DNA from: Ottowia sp.
GTDB lineage: Bacteria > Pseudomonadota > Gammaproteobacteria > Burkholderiales > Burkholderiaceae_C
Reading direction: 5' to 3'
Length of the DNA stretch: 5,979 nucleotides
Assembly (NCBI GenBank): GCA_023228705.1
Contig: JALOAS010000138.1
Coordinates: forward strand, 1 to 5,979
A program made the position numbers and the translations under genes. Each line of letters begins with the position of its first letter. Position 1 is the stretch's first letter. Under the pieces are notes generated by a model, which saw only the letters and a list, made by a program, of their open reading frames with translations, was not told the origin of the DNA and did not search any database. Below are positions 4,690-5,979 of the stretch, piece after piece.

Positions 4690-5355
4690 ATGCCCACGCT
4701 GCAAGTCTCCTTGACATTTTTTGGCGCTGCCGCGCTGCTGGCGCTGGCGCCGGGACCGGACATCATCTTCGTCATCGCGCAGTCGGCCAGCAGCGGTCGG
4801 CGCACGGGTTTTGCCGTGCTGTCAGGGCTGCTCACTGGCGTGCTGGGGCATACGCTGGCCGTGGCCCTGGGGCTGGCTGCGCTGCTGGCTGCGTCTGCCG
4901 CCGCGCTCACGGTGCTCAAGGGGCTGGGCGCCGCTTATCTGCTGTACCTGGCGTGGGGTGCGTGGAACGCCGGAACCTTGCAAGAGGATGCGGCCGCATC
5001 CTCTTCCGGAATGAACGGGGCGGCGCGCCAGCCCTGGCTGCGCCTGATGGCGCGCGGGGTGCTCATGAACCTGTCCAACCCCAAGGTGCTGCTGTTTTTT
5101 CTGGCGTTCCTGCCGCAGTTCGTGCAGCCGGCACAAGGGCCGGCTGCCATGCAGATCGTCTGGTTCGGCCTGCTCTTCATCGCTGCCAGCGGGCTGGTGT
5201 TTGGCTGCGCCGTCCTGCTCGCAGATGCGCTGCGCAAGCACCTCATGCAATCGGCGCGGGTGCAGCGCGGGCTCAATCGCTGCGCCGCGCTGGTGTTTGC
5301 CGGATTTGCGCTGCACCTGATCTTCTTTGCCAGCGGCCGCTCGCCAGCAGCCTGA
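4690..5355 (+). CDS. LysE/RhtB-family amino acid exporter
   Basis: This 221-residue, strongly hydrophobic protein has the LysE family layout of about six membrane segments in the inner membrane: roughly 5-20, 41-67, 70-92, 120-147, 155-180 and 196-213. Family marks visible are LALAPGPDIIFVIAQ (17-31), SSGRRTGFAVLSGLLTG (34-50), GAAYLLYLAWGAW (80-92), NLSNPKVLLFFLAFLPQFV (127-145) and the C-terminal GLNRCAALVFAGFALHL. Such proteins export amino acids or related small molecules by proton exchange; the substrate cannot be read from sequence. Length is normal. The ATG at 4690 is the first possible start after an in-frame stop at 4648-4650, but there is no clear Shine-Dalgarno before it. The variable loop between segments 3 and 4 (residues 98-106) is encoded by a 24-bp perfect palindrome. 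Confidence 0.93.
   Translation: MPTLQVSLTFFGAAALLALAPGPDIIFVIAQSASSGRRTGFAVLSGLLTGVLGHTLAVALGLAALLAASAAALTVLKGLGAAYLLYLAWGAWNAGTLQEDAAASSSGMNGAARQPWLRLMARGVLMNLSNPKVLLFFLAFLPQFVQPAQGPAAMQIVWFGLLFIAASGLVFGCAVLLADALRKHLMQSARVQRGLNRCAALVFAGFALHLIFFASGRSPAA
4982..5005. repeat. 24-bp perfect palindrome inside the exporter gene
   Basis: AAGAGGATGCGG is followed with no spacer by its exact reverse complement CCGCATCCTCTT; the centre is a NotI-type GCGGCCGC. It encodes Gln98 to Ser106 in the loop between membrane segments 3 and 4. Outer CCGGAA (4970-4975) and TTCCGG (5004-5009) add partial symmetry. A chance 24-bp palindrome is unlikely in a window of this size, though the location in a tolerant loop means it could be neutral. 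Confidence 0.8.
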
Positions 5356-5530
5356 GCGCTGGCACAACCATCTCAGCAAGCGGGTTTTTGTCGTCTATCA
5401 TCAAGACAGCGTGGATCTCACGCGCTGCGCGTCCCGAGGCGGGCCCTGGCTGAGTGGCCGCGGGGCCAGGGTGGCTTGAGCGGACAGCCTGGCTGGCTAT
5501 CGCCAGCGTCATCCCAATCTGAATGATTGC
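5356..5530. other. Structured intergenic region, possible 3'UTR or small RNA
   Basis: No supported protein gene lies between the exporter stop and the terminator. The region folds readily: TGCCAGCG/CGCTGGCA (5328-5335 and 5357-5364), CCCTGGC/GCCAGGG (5444-5450 and 5465-5471) and GCTGGC/GCCAGC (5492-5497 and 5502-5507). A TATCAT element (5396-5401) could act as a -10 box but lacks a good -35. It may be the long 3'UTR of the exporter mRNA or an independent transcript of about 160 nt ending at the terminator. Confidence 0.35.
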
Positions 5531-5567
5531 GGACAGGGTTGCGACCCCGTACCCTGCCCTTTTTTTT
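5531..5567 (+). terminator. Rho-independent terminator
   Basis: CAGGGT (5534-5539) pairs with ACCCTG (5551-5556), extended by GG (5531-5532) with CC (5557-5558) around a bulged A. Eight T residues (5560-5567) follow at once. It ends whatever is transcribed from the left and insulates the hibernation-factor gene from the exporter. Confidence 0.82.
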
Positions 5568-5683
5568 GCAATACCGGAGCAAGCCACCGAGCTCTTTTCT
5601 CAGTTGCGATTCAAACAAACGTCCGTGTTAACCACGCATGTATCTGTTTTCATTCGCTCCTGGAACTTGCACCTTTCATCAGT

Positions 5684-5687
5684 GGAG
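5684..5687 (+). promoter_or_regulatory. Ribosome binding site of the hibernation-factor-like gene
   Basis: GGAG lies 8 nt before the ATG at 5696 and supports that start. Upstream, TTGCGA (5604-5609) and GTTAAC (5627-5632) have 17-nt spacing but match the promoter consensus poorly, so no promoter is called. Confidence 0.65.
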
Positions 5688-5695
5688 TCCTTCAT

Positions 5696-5979
5696 ATGCA
5701 CATCCAAGTAAACACCGACAAGAATATCTCCGGACATGATTCCAAGGCGCAAAATGTGAGGGAAATCCTCGAGCGCATCCTGGATCGCTTCGCCGATCAG
5801 ATCACAAGGCTGGAAGTTCACCTGAGTGACCAGAACAGCGCCTCCAAGCCGGGAGTCATCGACAAGCGATGCCTGCTCGAAGCCCGTCTTGCCGGGCGCC
5901 AACCGACATCTGCAAGCAACCTTGCGCCCAACGTCGAGCTGGCAGTAACGGGCGCCGCGCACAAGATGGCGAGCCTGCT
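5696..5979 (+). CDS. Ribosome hibernation-promoting factor (HPF/RaiA)-like protein, 3' truncated by window end
   Basis: The visible 94 residues start MHIQVNTDKNISGHDSKAQN, then have an amphipathic helix with ILERILDRFADQITRLEVHL and SDQNS, followed by DKRCLLEARLAGRQP and an alanine-rich helix (LAVTGAAHKMASL). This beta-alpha-beta-beta-beta-alpha pattern with RxEVHLSD and RCxLEARxxGxxP is that of short HPF/RaiA-like proteins, which bind the small ribosomal subunit and silence or dimerise ribosomes in stress or stationary phase. The short beta-proteobacterial versions are about 100-120 residues, so only the tail is missing. The frame is open to position 5979. It has its own upstream region after a strong terminator, so it is probably a separate transcription unit. 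A divergent relative without ribosome binding cannot be excluded. Confidence 0.82.
   Translation, partial: MHIQVNTDKNISGHDSKAQNVREILERILDRFADQITRLEVHLSDQNSASKPGVIDKRCLLEARLAGRQPTSASNLAPNVELAVTGAAHKMASL

Noticed and set aside
5273..5587. Minus-strand frame of 104 codons between exporter end and terminator
   Set aside because: No recognisable domain, no good ribosome binding site, overlaps the exporter 3' end, and crosses the terminator T tract in antisense. Weakly protein-like in the middle, but not supportable.
5600..5962. 120-codon minus-strand frame opposite the HPF-like gene
   Set aside because: Shadow of the plus-strand gene, which has a ribosome binding site and family motifs.
1..5979. 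CRISPR array, tRNA, rRNA, retron or toxin-antitoxin pair
   Set aside because: No regularly spaced repeats, no cloverleaf with conserved arms, no reverse transcriptase and no small overlapping gene pair apart from IS orfA/orfB were seen by eye.

Overview
The window looks like a chromosomal segment from a high-GC betaproteobacterium, most likely order Burkholderiales and near Comamonadaceae. This is judged from base composition, codon choice and the style of the encoded proteins; no database search was possible.

Layout. Positions 2-1377 hold a complete IS3-family insertion sequence. It has terminal inverted repeats, orfA and orfB in overlapping -1 frames with a canonical slippery heptamer and downstream stem, and an intact DD(35)E transposase. 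It sits inside an older, decayed IS3-family transposase gene on the minus strand, whose CWDN motif survives just right of the element. After a gene-free stretch comes a secreted lipoprotein gene (1803-2444, +) with a CHRD/superoxide-dismutase-like beta domain and an EF-hand-type calcium loop. About 980 bp of mostly non-coding or decayed DNA follows (2445-3428), including the frameshifted remains of a Gln-rich gene (about 2825-3263, +) and several perfect inverted repeats.

The right part is conserved housekeeping or accessory metabolism. There is an alpha/beta hydrolase of the epoxide-hydrolase/dehalogenase type (3429-4346, -). It diverges across a 343-bp intergenic region from a LysE/RhtB-type exporter (4690-5355, +). 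Next are a structured intergenic region ending in a strong rho-independent terminator (5531-5567) and the 5' part of a ribosome hibernation factor (HPF/RaiA)-like gene (5696 to beyond the window end).

The genes do not form an obvious pathway or operon. The left half reads as an accessory region shaped by IS insertion and gene decay. I found no convincing new multigene system. The points most worth a second look are small-scale: the nested transposase relic, a hairpin over the orfA ribosome binding site, a 24-bp-arm inverted repeat covering the end of orfB, a 24-bp perfect palindrome inside the exporter gene, and a possible small RNA or structured 3'UTR upstream of the hibernation-factor gene.
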